A stretch of 64,000 nucleotides of DNA from UBA1479 sp048263775 (GTDB lineage Bacteria > Pseudomonadota > Alphaproteobacteria > Rhodospirillales > Casp-alpha2), in NCBI GenBank assembly GCA_048263775.1, contig JBLXDU010000004.1:324290-388289 (forward strand), written 5' to 3'. The notes beneath the pieces were generated by a model. That model did no database searches. It saw only the letters and a program-made list of their open reading frames with translations, and had not been told where the DNA came from. Positions 41,121 through 48,896 of the stretch are shown here, piece after piece (the stretch's first letter is position 1; each line of letters opens with the position of its first letter). Position numbers and translations under genes: made by a program.

Positions 41121-42131
41121 ATGAGCGCAGATCAAGCCAACACCCATGCGACAGCCGCCATCGGCGAAGACCCGGCAGGTGCCGGTGACCTGTCCGTGGC
41201 GCGCCGCGTCCTGGCTGCCGAAAGCGACGGCCTGAAGGCCCTGTCGGCGAGCCTGGGCGACGTCTTCGTGCGCGCCGTCGCGATCATGGCTGCCGCCCAG
41301 GGCCGCATCGTCGTCACCGGCATGGGCAAAAGCGGCCATGTCGGACGCAAGATCGCGGCCACCCTGGCGTCCACGGGTACGCCGGCGATGTTCGTTCATC
41401 CGGCCGAGGCGTCGCACGGCGATCTCGGCATGATCACATCGGACGACGTCATCTTCGCGCTGTCCAATTCGGGCGAAACGGCGGAGCTTGCCGACCTGAT
41501 CGCCTATGCCAAGCGCTTCGCCATTCCGCTCGTCGCGGTCACCGGCAAGGGGCAGAGCACGCTCGCCGACAATGCCGATGCGGCGCTGGTCTATCCCGAT
41601 TCCCCTGAAGCCTGCCCCATGGGCTTGGCGCCGACGACCTCGACCACGGTAATGATGGGCCTGGGCGATGCGATCGCCATGGCGCTGCTGGAACGCAAGG
41701 GGTTCTCGTCCGGCGATTTCCACGCCCTGCATCCGGGCGGCAAGCTGGGCCGCCGCCTGATGAAGGTTTCCGACATCATGCACCAGGGGGACGAGCTGCC
41801 CCTGGTTGCCCCCGAGGTGCCGATGACAGAGGCCCTTTTGGTGATGACGGCCAAGCGGTTCGGCTGCCTGGGCGTGGTCGATGCAGGCGGGCGCCTGATG
41901 GGCGTCATCACCGATGGCGATTTGCGCCGTCACATGGCCGACAACGTCCTGGCGCGCAGCGCCGGCGACACCATGACGGCGGGCGGGGCCAGGATCGAGC
42001 CGGACCGTCTGGCGTCGGAGGCTCTCGGCATCATGAATGCCCGCGCGATCACCAACCTGTTCGTGGTCGAAAACGACCGTCCGGTCGGCATCCTGCATAT
42101 CCATGACTGTCTTCGAGCGGGGATCGCGTGA
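41121..42131 (+). CDS. kdsD: D-arabinose 5-phosphate isomerase KdsD/KpsF
   Basis: This isomerase converts ribulose 5-phosphate to arabinose 5-phosphate, the first step of Kdo synthesis for lipopolysaccharide. It has 336 residues. The SIS domain (about 45-180) has RIVVTGMGKSGHVGRKIAATLASTGTPAMFVHPAEASHGDLGMI, the active-site His, and LSNSGETAEL. A pair of CBS domains follows (about 205-335: SDIMHQGDELPLVAPEVPM, GVITDGDLRRHM). It is the first gene of kdsD-lptC-lptA-lptB and overlaps lptC by four bases (GTGA). Confidence 0.96.
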   Translation: MSADQANTHATAAIGEDPAGAGDLSVARRVLAAESDGLKALSASLGDVFVRAVAIMAAAQGRIVVTGMGKSGHVGRKIAATLASTGTPAMFVHPAEASHGDLGMITSDDVIFALSNSGETAELADLIAYAKRFAIPLVAVTGKGQSTLADNADAALVYPDSPEACPMGLAPTTSTTVMMGLGDAIAMALLERKGFSSGDFHALHPGGKLGRRLMKVSDIMHQGDELPLVAPEVPMTEALLVMTAKRFGCLGVVDAGGRLMGVITDGDLRRHMADNVLARSAGDTMTAGGARIEPDRLASEALGIMNARAITNLFVVENDRPVGILHIHDCLRAGIA

Positions 42132-42745
42132 CCACGATGGCCATGGACTCCTATTCCGGGTTCGTCCAAGTCGCCAAGGTCATGTTGCCTATCGCGGCGG
42201 TCGGGTTGATCGCCCTGGTTGTTCTGTGGCCGCACCTGCGTACCGAGGACCTGCGGTTCCGCATCGGCTTCGCCGCCATCACTTCCAACGTCGACGGCGA
42301 CCCCAATCTTCTCAATCCACGCTATGTCGGTACCGACAACGACAACCAGCCCTATGCGGTGACCGCCGACATCGCCAAGAAGCTCGACGGTGAAGGCATG
42401 GACATGCGCATTGGCCTGGAACTGCCGAAGGCGGACATCACGCTGAAGGATGGCACCTGGCTGGTGCTGACGGCGGAAAACGGTATCTATGCGCGGGGCG
42501 CCAAGACCCTCGATCTCGCCGGGTCGGTCAACCTGTTCCATGATTCCGGTTATGAATTCCGCACGGAAAAGGCGACCCTCGATCTGGCCGAGGGGCTGGC
42601 CCGGGGTGATGAGCCGGTCAAGGGCCAGGGCCCGTTCGGCACCCTGCAGGCGGAGGGCTTCCGGCTATTGAACAAGGGCCGTACGATTCTGTTCACGGGC
42701 AAGTCCAAGATGGTTCTGAAGCCCGGTCCCAAGGGGGCGAAATGA
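42128..42745 (+). CDS. lptC: LPS export protein LptC
   Basis: The inner-membrane anchored bridge component of the Lpt pathway, 205 residues. One N-terminal transmembrane helix (LPIAAVGLIALVVLWPHL, about 19-36) precedes a periplasmic LptC/OstA-like beta-jellyroll (ADITLKDGTWLVLTAENGIYARGAKTLDLAGSVNLFHDSGYEFRT). The homology to E. coli LptC is weak, as usual, but position and pattern are decisive. GTG start at 42128 overlaps kdsD's stop; it overlaps lptA's ATG by four. Confidence 0.92.
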   Translation: MTTMAMDSYSGFVQVAKVMLPIAAVGLIALVVLWPHLRTEDLRFRIGFAAITSNVDGDPNLLNPRYVGTDNDNQPYAVTADIAKKLDGEGMDMRIGLELPKADITLKDGTWLVLTAENGIYARGAKTLDLAGSVNLFHDSGYEFRTEKATLDLAEGLARGDEPVKGQGPFGTLQAEGFRLLNKGRTILFTGKSKMVLKPGPKGAK

Positions 42746-43557
42746 CGGGCGCGCGCATGCTTGCCGCCGTTGTGGCCGCCTGGATGTTGGCGGGCCTGTC
42801 GGGTGCCGCCGTTGCCCAATCCCTCAACCTGGGGGCCGGCGACGAGACGCCGATCGAAATTTTCGCCGACAACGGCATCGAATGGCAGCAGGACAATCTG
42901 GTGTTCTTGGCCAAGGGCAACGCCAAGGCCGTGCGCGGCGACATCACGGTGCTGGCCGACCAGTTGACGGCGTTCTATACGGAGCGCTCCGGCGGCAACA
43001 CGGAAATCTACCGCTTGGACGCCGACGGCTCGGTCAAGATCAAGTCGCCGAGCCAGACAGCCAGCGGCGAAAAGGCGGTTTACGACGTCGGCCGCGAGAT
43101 TCTGGTGCTGTCCGGCGGCACGCCCAAGATGGTGACGTCCGACGCGGTGATCACGGCGCGCCAGCAGCTTGAATATTGGGAACAGCGTCAGATGGCGGTC
43201 GCCCGCGGCAAGGCCGAGGCGGTTAAGGACAACCGTCGGGTGCTCGCCGACGTGCTGGCGGCCTTTTTCCGCAAGACCAAGGAAGGCGAAAGCAAGGTCT
43301 ACCGGGTCGATGCCTATGACAACGTATCCGTGCTGACCGAACGCGACCGTGCCTACGGCGACCGCGGGGTCTATAACGTGGAAACGGGTATCGTGACCTT
43401 GACGGGATCGGTTAGGATCGAACGCGGCAAGAACGAACTGAATGGCTGCAAGGCCGAGGTCAACCTGAACACCGGCATCAGCCGGCTGTTCAGCTGTCCC
43501 GGCGGTCGGACCAAGGGCACCCTGTTGCCCGGTTCCGGCGATAGAACGGGAAAATAA
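42742..43557 (+). CDS. lptA: LPS transport periplasmic protein LptA
   Basis: Periplasmic LptA forms the bridge that carries LPS from LptC to LptD. 271 residues, longer than E. coli LptA (185) because of a second half with further OstA-type strands. The signal peptide ends near SGAAVAQS (residue 26). The OstA domain begins DNGIEWQQDNLVFLAKGNAKAVRGDITVLADQLTAFY, and further repeats follow (GKAEAVKDNRRVLADVLAAFF, VYNVETGIVTLTGSVRI). It overlaps lptC by four bases (ATGA) and is seven bases from lptB. Confidence 0.94.
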   Translation: MTGARMLAAVVAAWMLAGLSGAAVAQSLNLGAGDETPIEIFADNGIEWQQDNLVFLAKGNAKAVRGDITVLADQLTAFYTERSGGNTEIYRLDADGSVKIKSPSQTASGEKAVYDVGREILVLSGGTPKMVTSDAVITARQQLEYWEQRQMAVARGKAEAVKDNRRVLADVLAAFFRKTKEGESKVYRVDAYDNVSVLTERDRAYGDRGVYNVETGIVTLTGSVRIERGKNELNGCKAEVNLNTGISRLFSCPGGRTKGTLLPGSGDRTGK

Positions 43558-43564
43558 GAACAGC

Positions 43565-44347
43565 ATGAGCGAACTCGACAACCGTCCCGAACGTTCCGCC
43601 GCCACGCCGCGTCTGATCGCGGACAACCAGGGTCTGATCGCCAACAACCTGGGCAAAAGTTTCAAGAAGCGGCCCGTGGTGCGCGGCGTCAGCGTCAGCA
43701 TCCAGCGCGGCGAGGTGGTGGGCCTGCTTGGCCCCAACGGCGCCGGCAAGACGACCTGCTTCTACATGATCACCGGCCTGGTGCAGCCGGATTACGGCAC
43801 CATCATTTTGGATGGACAGAACATCTCGGCGTTACCCATGTACCGGCGCGCACGCCTGGGCATCGGCTATCTGCCGCAGGAGGCGTCGATCTTCCGCGGC
43901 CTTACTGTGGAGCAGAATATCCGCGCCGCCCTTGAAGTGGTCGAATCCAACCGCGACCGCCGGGAGGCGATCCTGGATGCCCTGTTGGCCGAGTTTTCCA
44001 TCACCCATCTGCGGCGCACGCCGGCCATCGCCCTTTCCGGGGGTGAGCGGCGGCGCGTCGAAATCGCCCGCGCGTTGGCGTCGAACCCGCATTTCGTCCT
44101 GCTGGACGAGCCCTTCGCCGGCATCGATCCGATCGCCGTCGGCGACATCCGCGATCTGGTCGCCCATCTGAAGGACCGCGGTATCGGGGTGCTGATCACC
44201 GACCATAACGTGCGCGAGACGCTCGATGTCATCGACCGCGCCTATATCATTCATGACGGCATGATGCTCATGGAGGGCCGGCCGTCGGACATCGTCGGCA
44301 ACGAGGACGTGCGCCGTGTCTATCTGGGCGACCGATTCAGCCTTTAA
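43565..44347 (+). CDS. lptB: LPS export ABC ATPase LptB
   Basis: Cytoplasmic ATPase of the LptB2FG transporter that extracts LPS from the inner membrane. 260 residues, with a 25-residue N-terminal extension. Walker A GPNGAGKTT, the Q-loop TGLVQPDYG.. region and YLPQEASIF, the signature LSGGERRRVEIARAL, Walker B FVLLDEPFAGIDP and the switch HNVRETL are all present. The GIDP D-loop and GYLPQE are typical of LptB. It is close behind lptA and 54 bases before rpoN. Confidence 0.97.
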   Translation: MSELDNRPERSAATPRLIADNQGLIANNLGKSFKKRPVVRGVSVSIQRGEVVGLLGPNGAGKTTCFYMITGLVQPDYGTIILDGQNISALPMYRRARLGIGYLPQEASIFRGLTVEQNIRAALEVVESNRDRREAILDALLAEFSITHLRRTPAIALSGGERRRVEIARALASNPHFVLLDEPFAGIDPIAVGDIRDLVAHLKDRGIGVLITDHNVRETLDVIDRAYIIHDGMMLMEGRPSDIVGNEDVRRVYLGDRFSL

Positions 44348-44401
44348 CTTGAATCCGCCGGCTCGCCTGCGGATGCGCGCGACGGTCGGGGAGGCCGCGT
44401 C

Positions 44402-46000
44402 ATGGCGTTGACGCCGCGCCTTGATCAACGCCAGAGCCAGTCTCTGGTGATGACGCCGCAATTGCAGCAGGCGATCAAACTTCTGCAGCTGTCCAATATC
44501 GAACTGGCCGAGTTCGTCGAGCAGGAGCTTGAGCAAAATCCCATGCTGGAGCGGGACGATGCCGAGGACCGCACCGCCGAGGTGGATACGGCGGACGGCG
44601 GCGACGGGGCCCAGGCCGCTGAGGCGGGAATGGACGGCGCCGTGTCCGGCGACGGGCCGGACGATGCGGGGCCCGCCGATGACGGCCCCGATGACGGCCC
44701 CGATGACGGTATGTCCATGGATTTCGGCGATGACGGCGACGGCGGTCCGGCCGATGGTGACATGGATGTGGCGCTCGACGATCTGTACACCCAGGACGGC
44801 CAGCCGGATGCGGTTCAGGCCGCCCCCGACGCCGGGTATGAACCGACCCTGCCGACCTCCGCCGCCGGCGGCTATGACGACGACCTGCCGGGTCTGGACC
44901 AGACCCTGTCGTCCGACGTCACGCTGCGCGATCATCTGATGGAACAGCTCGGCATGGACGTCAGCGATGTGGTCGATCGCATGATCGGTGCCTATCTGAT
45001 CGACAGCCTGGATGAGACCGGATATCTGACCATCGACCTCACGGCCGTTGCCGAGGCGCTGGATTGCGCGCCAGAGCGTGTCGAGGCCGTGCTCAAGCAT
45101 CTGCAGCAATTCGACCCACCCGGCATCTTCGCGCGTGATCTGAAGGAGTGCCTGGCCCTGCAGTTGGCCGACCGCGACCGTCTGGACCCGGCCATGGCGG
45201 CCTTCGTCGACAATCTGGATCTGGTCGCCCGCCGCGAATTCAAGACGCTGGCCAAGGTCTGCGGCGTCGACGCGGAAGACATCGCCGACATGTTGGCGGA
45301 GCTCAAGTCGCTTGACCCCAAGCCGGCGCTGGCGTTCGGTGGTGAGCTTGCCCAACCGGTGATCCCAGATGTGCTGATGCGCGCCCGGCCGTCCGGTGGT
45401 TGGCATATCGAACTCAACCCCGACACCTTGCCCCGGGTCCTGGTCAACAACCAGTACTACGCCGAAATCAGCACCAAGAAGGCGTCCAAGATCGACCGCC
45501 AGTACATCACCGAACAGTATCAGTCGGCGAACTGGCTGGTGAAATCATTGCATCAGCGGGCGACGACGATCCTCAAGGTGGCCAAGGAGATCGTGCGTCA
45601 ACAGGATGCATTCTTCCTGAAGGGCGTGCAGCATCTGCGGCCATTGGTGCTGCGCGACATCGCCGACATCATCGACATGCACGAAAGCACGGTCAGCCGG
45701 GTGACCGCGAACAAGTATATCGCGTCACCGCGCGGCATTTTTGAACTGAAGTATTTCTTCACTTCGTCGATTTCGCGGGCCGACGGCGGCGAGGCGTTTT
45801 CCGCCGAGGCCATCAAGGCCAGGATCCGCGCCATGATCGACGGTGAACCCCCGGCCCAGGTCCTGTCTGATGACAAGCTGGTCGAAATTCTGCGTGCCGA
45901 CGGCGTCGATATCGCCCGCCGCACGGTGGCCAAATACCGCGAGGCCCTGGGCATTCCGTCGTCCGTGCAGCGACGCCGCCAGAAAAGCCTCAGTAATTAA
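44402..46000 (+). CDS. rpoN: RNA polymerase sigma-54 factor RpoN
   Basis: Sigma-54 directs RNA polymerase to -24/-12 promoters that need an AAA+ activator. 532 residues. Region I is the Gln/Leu-rich activator contact (DQRQSQSLVMTPQLQQAIKLLQLSNIELAEFVEQELEQNPML). Region II is expanded and very acidic, with a DGPDDGPDDG repeat. Region III holds the core-binding domain, the helix-turn-helix (LRDIADIIDMHESTVSRVTANKYI) and, near residue 507, the RpoN box ARRTVAKYRE. The location after lptB and before hpf-ptsN is the conserved proteobacterial arrangement. Confidence 0.97.
   Translation: MALTPRLDQRQSQSLVMTPQLQQAIKLLQLSNIELAEFVEQELEQNPMLERDDAEDRTAEVDTADGGDGAQAAEAGMDGAVSGDGPDDAGPADDGPDDGPDDGMSMDFGDDGDGGPADGDMDVALDDLYTQDGQPDAVQAAPDAGYEPTLPTSAAGGYDDDLPGLDQTLSSDVTLRDHLMEQLGMDVSDVVDRMIGAYLIDSLDETGYLTIDLTAVAEALDCAPERVEAVLKHLQQFDPPGIFARDLKECLALQLADRDRLDPAMAAFVDNLDLVARREFKTLAKVCGVDAEDIADMLAELKSLDPKPALAFGGELAQPVIPDVLMRARPSGGWHIELNPDTLPRVLVNNQYYAEISTKKASKIDRQYITEQYQSANWLVKSLHQRATTILKVAKEIVRQQDAFFLKGVQHLRPLVLRDIADIIDMHESTVSRVTANKYIASPRGIFELKYFFTSSISRADGGEAFSAEAIKARIRAMIDGEPPAQVLSDDKLVEILRADGVDIARRTVAKYREALGIPSSVQRRRQKSLSN
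44678..44709 (+). repeat. 12-bp in-frame tandem repeat in rpoN region II
   Basis: The unit GATGACGGCCCC occurs twice in full (44678-44689, 44690-44701) and once in part (44702-44709), encoding repeated Asp-Asp-Gly-Pro. It is in the acidic linker, where length variation is tolerated. Confidence 0.8.
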
Positions 46001-46338
46001 CGGCGGATCAATTCGCCCAGGCTCCCGGTTTCGGGCGATCTTGAGAGATTCAACATCTTAATGATTATTAACGGCGCTGGGCGATTTGCCCCTCCTGACC
46101 GAATGGGATGGTTGACAGCGGCGGGTGTCGGAACTAATTTCCGGGCCTTCGTCGAGGCGGACCGATGTCCATGACTGACCGGTCCCGTCAATGTCCTTTC
46201 GGCCACTTTGGGTGGCCGTACGCGAGCCCGAGAAAGGGCCCGTCCGGCAAGGCGCCTAAACGTGCATGTTTCGCCGGCCGGAAAGGCACTGATCGCACGG
46301 CTTAACCACTGGAAAGAAGAAACGGCTAAGACCGGGAC
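46001..46338 (+). promoter_or_regulatory. Gap between rpoN and hpf with a sigma-70 promoter
   Basis: A 338-base region with no gene. A perfect -35 TTGACA (46112-46117), a 17-base spacer and TAATTT (46135-46140) form a plausible promoter for hpf and ptsN. A 7-base hairpin CGGCCAC / GTGGCCG (46200-46218) lies in the leader. It sets hpf-ptsN apart from the upstream rpoN transcript. GAAAGAAGAAACGG before the ATG is the only ribosome-site-like stretch and is weak. Confidence 0.5.
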
Positions 46339-46920
46339 ATGAATATCACCATCAAGGGCAAGAACCTGGACGTGGGCGACGCGCTGCGGAGCCACGCCGA
46401 AGGCCAGATTGCGGACGCGGTCACCAAGTATTTCGACCGCGCGCTTGAGGCAAATGTCGTGCTGTCCAAATCGGGGCACACGTTTAATGCCGAAATTTCG
46501 GTGCATCCCATGGGCGGCGTCGTCGTCCATGGACGGGGCGCCAACGACGATCCCTACGCGGCCTTCGATCAGGCGGCGGAACGCATCGCCAAACAGCTTC
46601 GCCGCTACCACCGGCGTCTGACCAGCCATCACGAGAACAAGGCCGCCCAGGAAAGCTTCCGGGCCCAGCATTTCGTGGTGCAGGCGGAGCCGGAACACGA
46701 GGAACTGCCCGAAGAGGGGCAGCCGACAATCATCGCCGAATTGCCTACGGAAATTCCGACCCTGTCTGTCAGTGCCGCGGTTATGCGCATGGATCTGGCG
46801 GACGTTCGGGTGCAGATGTTCCGTGACAGCAAGTCGGGACGCCTGAACGTCGTCTACCGGCGCGATGACGGCAACATCGGCTGGATTGATCCGGTCGACG
46901 GCCGCTCCGCCGACGCGTAA
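46339..46920 (+). CDS. hpf: Ribosome hibernation promoting factor HPF (long form)
   Basis: A 193-residue long-form HPF that dimerises 70S ribosomes to 100S in stationary phase. The N-terminal sigma-54 modulation/S30AE domain has MNITIKGKNLDVGDALRSHAEGQIADAVTKYFDRA and ends with RQLRRYHRRLTSHHENKA. The C-terminal dimerisation domain has VVRMDL.. VQMFRDSKSGRLNVVYRRDDGNIGWIDP. Short gamma-proteobacterial HPF lacks this part. The gene was once called sigma-54 modulation protein because of its place by rpoN. It is followed by ptsN after 51 bases. Confidence 0.96.
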   Translation: MNITIKGKNLDVGDALRSHAEGQIADAVTKYFDRALEANVVLSKSGHTFNAEISVHPMGGVVVHGRGANDDPYAAFDQAAERIAKQLRRYHRRLTSHHENKAAQESFRAQHFVVQAEPEHEELPEEGQPTIIAELPTEIPTLSVSAAVMRMDLADVRVQMFRDSKSGRLNVVYRRDDGNIGWIDPVDGRSADA

Positions 46921-46971
46921 GGGTGCTTTGGGCGCCCCCGGAAGGCGTCCGCGAAAGGCAAAGGACTGGTT

Positions 46972-47436
46972 ATGGAAATCCGCGACCTCCTCACCTCCGA
47001 CAGCGTGATCGCCAATCTGCGTGTGACCAGCAAGAAGCAGGCGCTTCAGGAACTGGCGGGTGCTGTTTCGCGCGTCACCGATCTGGATGAACGCGCCGTG
47101 TTCGACGTTCTGATGGAACGGGAAAAACTGGGCACCACCGGCGTGGGCAACGGCATCGCCATTCCTCACGGCAAGCTGCCCGGCCTGGACAAGCTCTACG
47201 GCATGTTCGCGCGCATGGAAAAGCCAATTGATTTCCAGGCCATCGACGAACAGCCGGTCGACCTGATTTTCCTGCTGCTGGCGCCGGAATCGGCGGGGGC
47301 GGACCATCTCAAGGCTCTGGCCCGGGTGTCCCGGCTGCTGCGTGACCGCGCGACCTGCGACAAGTTGCGCGGCACGGATAACGCGGAAGCGCTCTATGCC
47401 ATCCTCAGCAACTCGGCCGACGTTCAGGCGGCCTGA
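46972..47436 (+). CDS. ptsN: PTS IIA-like nitrogen-regulatory protein PtsN (EIIA-Ntr)
   Basis: Phosphoacceptor of the nitrogen PTS. 154 residues with the phosphorylated His66 in GVGNGIAIPHGKLPGL and the surrounding EIIA-fru-type core (FDVLMEREKLGTTGVG; PVDLIFLLLAPESAGADHLKALARVSRLLRD). It receives phosphate from NPr and modulates potassium transport, nitrogen and envelope responses through protein contact. No hprK or rapZ gene is next to it within the window. Ends in a convergent hairpin. Confidence 0.96.
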   Translation: MEIRDLLTSDSVIANLRVTSKKQALQELAGAVSRVTDLDERAVFDVLMEREKLGTTGVGNGIAIPHGKLPGLDKLYGMFARMEKPIDFQAIDEQPVDLIFLLLAPESAGADHLKALARVSRLLRDRATCDKLRGTDNAEALYAILSNSADVQAA

Positions 47437-47462
47437 TTTTTCATGAATTGCGACGGCAGGCG

Positions 47463-47481
47463 CGGGGCCTTTTGGGCCCCG
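47463..47481. terminator. Hairpin between ptsN and the DUF1150 gene
   Basis: CGGGGCC / GGCCCCG pair perfectly with a TTTTG loop. It lies midway between convergent stops (27 bases after ptsN and 26 bases past the stop of the minus-strand DUF1150 gene). The T-run is inside the loop, so termination is only likely, perhaps for both strands. Confidence 0.4.
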
Positions 47482-47506
47482 TCCGCACTTCCGCCGATGA
47501 TCGTCG

Positions 47507-47761
47507 CTAGTGAAGCGTGGCGACCGCGAAGTCGTTCTTGAACGCCGTCGCTTCGGCCAACTCGAAGCTTTCCGCCCAGCCCAGTTCCTCGCCCGACGCC
47601 GAATAGACGCCATAGGCTTGGCTGCCTTCGGCCGCTACCGGCTTTACGAAGACGATCTTGTCCGATCCCAGGGCGAGAAAATCCGTCCCCGACATGCGGC
47701 GCAGCGCCATGGCCTTGAAATTGCCGGCGGGTTTGCTGTTCGCGTGAGTGTTGTCCGACAT
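47507..47761 (-). CDS. DUF1150 family protein (copy 1)
   Basis: A small 84-residue protein of DUF1150, a family largely confined to Alphaproteobacteria. The core MSGTDFLALGSDKIVFVKPV...AYGVYSASGEELGWAESFELAEATAFKNDF is intact. Its function is unknown; members sit next to hsp20 genes, as here. The start at 47761 (MSDNTHANSKP) was chosen over a longer GTG extension and follows a GGGAGAA site. It has a paralogue 190 bases upstream on the same strand. The two share FLALG, the Y-G-[VI]-[YF]-SA and the W/YAESF motifs. Confidence 0.88.
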   Translation of the reverse strand: MSDNTHANSKPAGNFKAMALRRMSGTDFLALGSDKIVFVKPVAAEGSQAYGVYSASGEELGWAESFELAEATAFKNDFAVATLH

Positions 47762-47948
47762 CAGTCGTTCTCCCGACTGGCGGTTCCCGTTTCCCCCGTA
47801 TTCTCCGGGGCCCGTGATGGGCCTGACTGAAGCCCATTCTTGGGCCCGAGGGAAACCGCATCCATTCCCTATTCTCGGCAAAAACGGTTAACCGATCCTT
47901 TAACGGCGGACAAAACGGGCCTACCGGCGGGAATAACGGATACCGGAC

Positions 47949-48185
47949 TTAGTGGACGGAAAACGGCTCCAGGTCGTTCTGGCGCACGGTCGCCTGGGCG
48001 ACGTCGAAGGATTCCGCATAGCCGAGCGGCTGCCCGAAGGCGGAAAAGATGCCGTAGACGGGTTTGCCGTCAACCTCGATGGCCTTGACGAAGGCCGCGG
48101 TCTCGGCGCCCAGGGCCAGGAAATCCTCGGCCGACAGGTTGCCGGGGGCCGGGGGGACATGGTTGTCGGGGGCATTGGTGTTCAT
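47949..48185 (-). CDS. DUF1150 family protein (copy 2)
   Basis: A 78-residue paralogue of the neighbouring DUF1150 gene: LSAEDFLALGAETAAFVKAIEVDGKPVYGIFSAFGQPLGYAESFDVAQATVRQNDLEPFSVH. It is as conserved as copy 1 and ends in the same region. The ATG at 48185 follows AAGGAG. The order on the minus strand is hsp20, copy 2, copy 1, so the set may be one heat-inducible transcript. Their function is unknown. Confidence 0.88.
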   Translation of the reverse strand: MNTNAPDNHVPPAPGNLSAEDFLALGAETAAFVKAIEVDGKPVYGIFSAFGQPLGYAESFDVAQATVRQNDLEPFSVH

Positions 48186-48313
48186 GGCTTGAAACTCCTT
48201 CTGTTGCCGCACCCCGTTTTCCGGGCACGCGGTTTTAGGATTTCTTCATGCGCCGCCTGAGAATTTCGGCGGCATCCGGGCAGCGAGGGCGGATGCCGGG
48301 ACGTGTCGTAGGG

Positions 48314-48775
48314 CTATTCCTCGGGCGCCACGTCGATGGTGCGGCCCGGTTTGTTTTTTGCCCCGCCCTTTTCGATGGCGATGGTCTTGACTTCGGGTTC
48401 CGGCACATGGCGTTCAAGATCAATGTGCAGCAACCCGTTATCCAGATGTGCGCGCACGATCTCGATGCCCTCGGCCAGGACGAAGCTGCGCTGGAATTGA
48501 CGCGCCGCGATGCCGCGGTGCAGGTAGATGCGCTCGGCTCCGTCGTCCTGCTGGCGGCCGCGGATGACCAATTGGTTCTCCTCGACCGTGACGGAAAGAT
48601 CGTCGTCGGTGAACCCGGCGACGGCCAGCGTGATGCGCAGCAGGTTATCGCCCACCTGTTCGATGTTGTAGGGGGGATAGCCCTCACCGGAGACCTTGGC
48701 GGCCTGGTCGAGCATGCGTTCGAAATGTTCGAAACCCAAGAGCAGGGGGCTGTTGAAGGCGCCGAGCCGAGACAT
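48314..48775 (-). CDS. Small heat shock protein (Hsp20 / IbpA family)
   Basis: An ATP-independent holdase of 153 residues that binds unfolded proteins. The opening SRLGAFNSPLLLGFEHFERMLDQAAK resembles IbpA. The alpha-crystallin domain is LRITLAVAGFTDDDLSVTVEENQLVIRG...YLHRGIAARQFQRSFVLAEGIEIVRAHLDNGLLHIDLERHVPEP, and the C-terminal tail VKTIAIEK carries the oligomerisation IxI motif. The leader contains a predicted RNA thermometer, and a TTGACA-based promoter lies upstream. Two DUF1150 genes follow. Confidence 0.95.
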   Translation of the reverse strand: MSRLGAFNSPLLLGFEHFERMLDQAAKVSGEGYPPYNIEQVGDNLLRITLAVAGFTDDDLSVTVEENQLVIRGRQQDDGAERIYLHRGIAARQFQRSFVLAEGIEIVRAHLDNGLLHIDLERHVPEPEVKTIAIEKGGAKNKPGRTIDVAPEE

Positions 48776-48842
48776 GGGCGTTCTCCTCTGATGTCATGAG
48801 CGAAAACGGCCGAAGAGCCCGCAGAACGGCAGCACCCTTCGT
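48776..48842 (-). ncRNA. Predicted ROSE-type RNA thermometer in the hsp20 leader
   Basis: On the minus strand the ribosome-binding site GAGGAG and the following AACG (48788-48779) can pair with CGTTTTC-G-CTC (48808-48798), leaving a single unpaired G opposite the GG of the site and a 9-base loop. The anti-Shine-Dalgarno strand reads UCGCU, matching the U-(U/C)-GCU signature of ROSE elements. G+C-rich helices can form in the 5' part of the leader. This is the classical design that represses alphaproteobacterial small heat-shock genes at low temperature. Base pairing was worked out by hand. Confidence 0.78.
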
Positions 48843-48848
48843 ATCCCT

Positions 48849-48877
48849 TAATTTGGCAGGAAAAGCCCCCCTGTCAA
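48849..48877 (-). promoter_or_regulatory. hsp20 promoter
   Basis: Minus-strand TTGACA (48877-48872), 17 bases, then AAATTA (48854-48849). A transcript starting about seven bases downstream would have a leader of about 67 bases covering the thermometer. The -35 also keeps the TTG core of alphaproteobacterial RpoH promoters, so heat-shock sigma control is possible. Confidence 0.5.
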
Positions 48878-48896
48878 TGGCCGGAAGATGCCGGGA

